55,033 nt of DNA from Fibrobacteria bacterium. GTDB taxonomy: Bacteria > Fibrobacterota > Fibrobacteria > UBA11236 > JADFYW01. Where the stretch lies: the NCBI GenBank assembly GCA_015232855.1, contig JADFYW010000013.1, positions 1-55,033 of the forward strand, in the 5' to 3' direction. The notes under the pieces were generated by a model. The model saw only the letters and a program-made list of their open reading frames with translations, searched no databases and had not been told where the DNA came from. Shown here one piece after another: positions 53,186 to 55,033 of this stretch. A program made the position numbers and the translations under genes. Position 1 is the first letter of the stretch. Every line of letters starts with the position of its first letter.

Positions 53186-53896
53186 ATGAGCAATATTGGC
53201 GACGAAGTAAAACGACTCTACGGCGAAGAGCTAAGCGAAAAGAAACTTCCTGGTAAAAAAGGGAAAAAGTCTGTCTTTTCCTTTCTCCAAAACAAAAATG
53301 TGAGAACGCTATTTGTAGTAGGCATCATTATCTTTGTCGTATGGCACCTTGTAATGGCCTATGGTATCATCTATTACAACCAATTTGTTACTCTTGATCA
53401 GTACATTAAGGCCCAAACCAGCCAGATAGAAAAAGAATATCAACGAAGAAACGACCTTGTCCCCAATCTTATCAAAGTAGCCAGAGATTATGCGCAACAC
53501 GAGAGGGAACTTTTTCACCATGTATCCAACACCCGCTCCATTCTCGAGTCGGCAGAAAAGCTCGCAAAAGAATACGAGCTCGAAAACCAGGCCAAAGTCA
53601 AATCAGACATTGATAATGTCATGTCCAAACTAGTGGCTCTTTCTGAGCAATATCCCGACCTCAAAGCAACTCAGAGTTTTCAGGACCTTATGGGTATGCT
53701 AGAAGACACCGAAAACCGTATTGCTTCTATGCGGGATAAGCACATTGCCTATGTAATGGACTATAACACGCTGGTAGTCACATTCCCCTCCAGTTTTTTT
53801 AATTGGATCTATGGCTTTGAACCCCATGATTATTTTGCTTCAAAAAACGCCGGCAAACCTGTCCTTGATAAATCAGATTCTTTATTAGTTGAGTAA
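53186..53896 (+). CDS. mamQ: LemA-family membrane protein, MamQ-like
   Basis: A 236-residue protein. A 40-residue charged N-terminal extension precedes one membrane span (residues about 41-64); the LemA coiled coil follows (Q-I-E-K-E-Y-Q-R-R-N-D-L-V-P-N-L, E-Q-Y-P-D-L-K-A-T-Q-S-F, E-D-T-E-N-R-I-A, Y-N-T-L). In ordinary LemA the span is close to the N-terminus, while in magnetosome MamQ it lies after a charged extension as here; the H-V-S-N-T-R-S segment also recalls MamQ. MamQ is required for magnetosome membrane formation. It follows the MamA-like gene by 13 bp. Confidence 0.68.
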   Translation: MSNIGDEVKRLYGEELSEKKLPGKKGKKSVFSFLQNKNVRTLFVVGIIIFVVWHLVMAYGIIYYNQFVTLDQYIKAQTSQIEKEYQRRNDLVPNLIKVARDYAQHERELFHHVSNTRSILESAEKLAKEYELENQAKVKSDIDNVMSKLVALSEQYPDLKATQSFQDLMGMLEDTENRIASMRDKHIAYVMDYNTLVVTFPSSFFNWIYGFEPHDYFASKNAGKPVLDKSDSLLVE

Positions 53897-53898
53897 TT

Positions 53899-54462
53899 AT
53901 GGCAGAAAAACTTTATTCAAAAGGCGATATTGTGGGTATGTTCGGGAAGACCCTGTCCAAGAGTATATCTGTTGCCGGTGCCGGAGTTTTTATCGGCTCA
54001 AAGTTTTTTGCAACAGGGGTAAGAGGCTTATTCTGGTTTACCAGCAAACAGATTGACCTTACCCATTCCCTTACAAAAGCAAAGTATAAAGTTTATAAAA
54101 AACCAAATAAAACCAGACGTCCTTCAGTCGATATGGTAACATCCCCTGCCAAACCCGCTATCGCCCAAAGCATAAATATCGCAACAGAACTCAAATTGGT
54201 AAAACAAGCACTGGATTACAGCCAGAGGGCTTATGAACTAAGCATCCTTCCCATGGCAGAAATCGACTCTATTGACGGCCAGGCCATTGCCATAACCACA
54301 GCGCTCCAAAACCATCTAAACAAAGAAGACAATATTAAATTCAAAGAAGATCGCCTGCACCTGGTAGACAACATGTTACAGGCAGCCCATTTCTACAGAA
54401 AATATCATCAGACGGGCAAAGAAAAACATTTGTCCAAAGCAAAAGAACTACTCATAAACTAA
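53899..54462 (+). CDS. Unknown membrane-associated protein of the magnetosome-like operon
   Basis: A 187-residue protein. Residues about 22-49 are moderately hydrophobic (S-V-A-G-A-G-V-F-I-G-S-K-F-F) and could span or lie on the membrane; the remainder is helical with a Lys-rich linker (K-Y-K-V-Y-K-K-P-N-K-T) and a second helical domain (about 85-187) reminiscent of a TPR-like pair (L-K-L-V-K-Q-A-L-D-Y-S-Q-R-A-Y-E; D-N-M-L-Q-A-A-H-F-Y-R-K-Y). I do not recognise a family. It begins 2 bp after the MamQ-like stop, so its translation is likely coupled. Confidence 0.8.
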   Translation: MAEKLYSKGDIVGMFGKTLSKSISVAGAGVFIGSKFFATGVRGLFWFTSKQIDLTHSLTKAKYKVYKKPNKTRRPSVDMVTSPAKPAIAQSINIATELKLVKQALDYSQRAYELSILPMAEIDSIDGQAIAITTALQNHLNKEDNIKFKEDRLHLVDNMLQAAHFYRKYHQTGKEKHLSKAKELLIN

Positions 54463-54511
54463 ACATATGGCAAGTATTCAATTTTTAATAAAACAAACGA
54501 CTGTAAATGTC

Positions 54512-54592
54512 ATTACCCGGCTTGACCGGGTAATCCAGTACACCAACCTGTGTCAAAAACCTGGTTTGGATTGTCCGGTCAAGCCGGACAAT
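54512..54592. repeat. Pair of facing REP-like palindromes
   Basis: attacccgg-cttga-ccgggtaat (54512-54534) and attgtccgg-tcaag-ccggacaat (54570-54592) are each perfect 9-bp hairpins and are related to each other in inverted orientation. They lie between the unknown membrane gene and the protease-like gene and could reduce read-through or protect the upstream transcript. Confidence 0.75.
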
Positions 54593-54621
54593 GACCTGCA
54601 TCGGGAAAATATCAAATACTA

Positions 54622-55033
54622 ATGAAACTGAGAATAGAAAAAAGAGAAATTTTATCCTGGAGCATATCCATTGTTGTTTTTACTGTTGTAGCTACGGCCT
54701 GGTTTTTCTTTGGAGAAGACAGCCCAAGAGATATCCTGGATAATTTACCGGTTACCGCTTCCCGCGAAACACCGGCTGTACTCCCCACCTTTCCTAACCA
54801 GGGTGTTGCGGTGGGTGTACCTATGCAGGCAGGTCAGAACCAGTTTGCCCGGAACGCCACATTACTTAAGCCGGCAGTTATCACCATTTGTACTTTGGGT
54901 ACCATTCAAGGCCAGGGTTATCATCTGGAGTTTATGAACACAGGCACTATTATACATCCCAATGGATTTATTCTTACCAACTATTCCCGCAGGGCAAAAA
55001 ACAAAGATCTTAAAGTCATCTTTCACGAATTTT
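54622..55033 (+). CDS. HtrA-like (MamE/MamO-type) membrane protein without catalytic His, cut by the window edge
   Basis: The first 137 codons of a gene that runs past the window. The N-terminus is basic, with one membrane span (about 12-30), then a Pro/Gly/Val-rich segment, and the start of a trypsin-like fold from about residue 80: L-L-K-P-A-V-I-T-I and G-T-I-I-H-P-N-G-F-I-L-T-N-Y. In HtrA/DegP and MamE the next residue is the catalytic His (T-N-x-H-V); here it is Ser in T-N-Y-S-R-R. That makes this a pseudo-protease, as MamO is thought to be. There is no good ribosome-binding site before the ATG. Confidence 0.7.
   Translation, partial: MKLRIEKREILSWSISIVVFTVVATAWFFFGEDSPRDILDNLPVTASRETPAVLPTFPNQGVAVGVPMQAGQNQFARNATLLKPAVITICTLGTIQGQGYHLEFMNTGTIIHPNGFILTNYSRRAKNKDLKVIFHEF

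Overview
The window is chromosomal DNA of a Gram-negative, flagellated, probably anaerobic bacterium with moderate to low G+C. The envelope genes (hldD, PEGA protein, a lipoprotein, the L- and P-ring genes flgH and flgI) require an outer membrane. A giant C25 (gingipain/PorU-type) peptidase and several proteins with C-terminal beta-sandwich or sorting-like tails point to the Fibrobacterota-Chlorobi-Bacteroidota (FCB) side of the tree. The mix of a complete flagellar rod/ring operon, a type IX-like surface protease and NfnAB-type enzymes fits a Fibrobacterota/Chitinivibrionia-like lineage best. That placement is inference from gene content, not from a marker tree.

Layout. 0.2-3.7 kb is an accessory edge: a two-gene nucleotidyltransferase/partner module, a decayed secreted-protein tail, a four-helix-bundle gene flanked by duplicated sequence, and a SprT-like metalloprotein. 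3.8-6.4 kb holds a MerR regulator, plsY and der. 6.8-13.7 kb has a FlgM-like gene, then a 1628-residue C25 peptidase with a co-transcribed secreted partner and a PEGA protein. 13.8-21.5 kb is housekeeping and envelope (adk, ilvD, hldD, DUF3810, Smr, ugd). 21.7-26.0 kb is the flgF-flgG-flgA-flgH-flgI operon behind a near-consensus sigma-54 promoter. 26.5-29.1 kb has a secreted sorbosone-dehydrogenase-like propeller protein and the 3' stump of an NtrC-type regulator. 29.2-40.7 kb is metabolism (coiled-coil protein, trxB, thiolase, an NfnAB-like pair, asd, nadB, an AGCS transporter). 41.4-45.2 kb has a lipoprotein, a DtxR-family regulator and feoB, with a DtxR-box-like palindrome in front of feoB.

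The most interesting part is the right-hand end. From 52.1 kb to the window edge, genes run on the + strand behind an excellent sigma-54 promoter: a receiver-like protein without its phospho-acceptor, a five-TPR protein resembling MamA, a membrane-anchored LemA protein resembling MamQ, an unknown membrane protein, and the start of an HtrA/MamE-MamO-like protein that has lost its catalytic histidine. Together these look like the left edge of a magnetosome gene cluster. Immediately upstream are an isolated ftsA, a 50-residue membrane peptide, a HEAT-repeat protein, a 1109-residue fusion of sensor kinase, two receivers and a sigma-54 activator, and the DtxR/FeoB iron module. A plausible reading, not proven here, is that the fusion protein drives the sigma-54 promoter of the magnetosome operon and FeoB supplies ferrous iron.

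Intergenic regions carry several families of dispersed palindromic and A+T-rich repeats, which recur across the window and explain most of the non-coding stretches.
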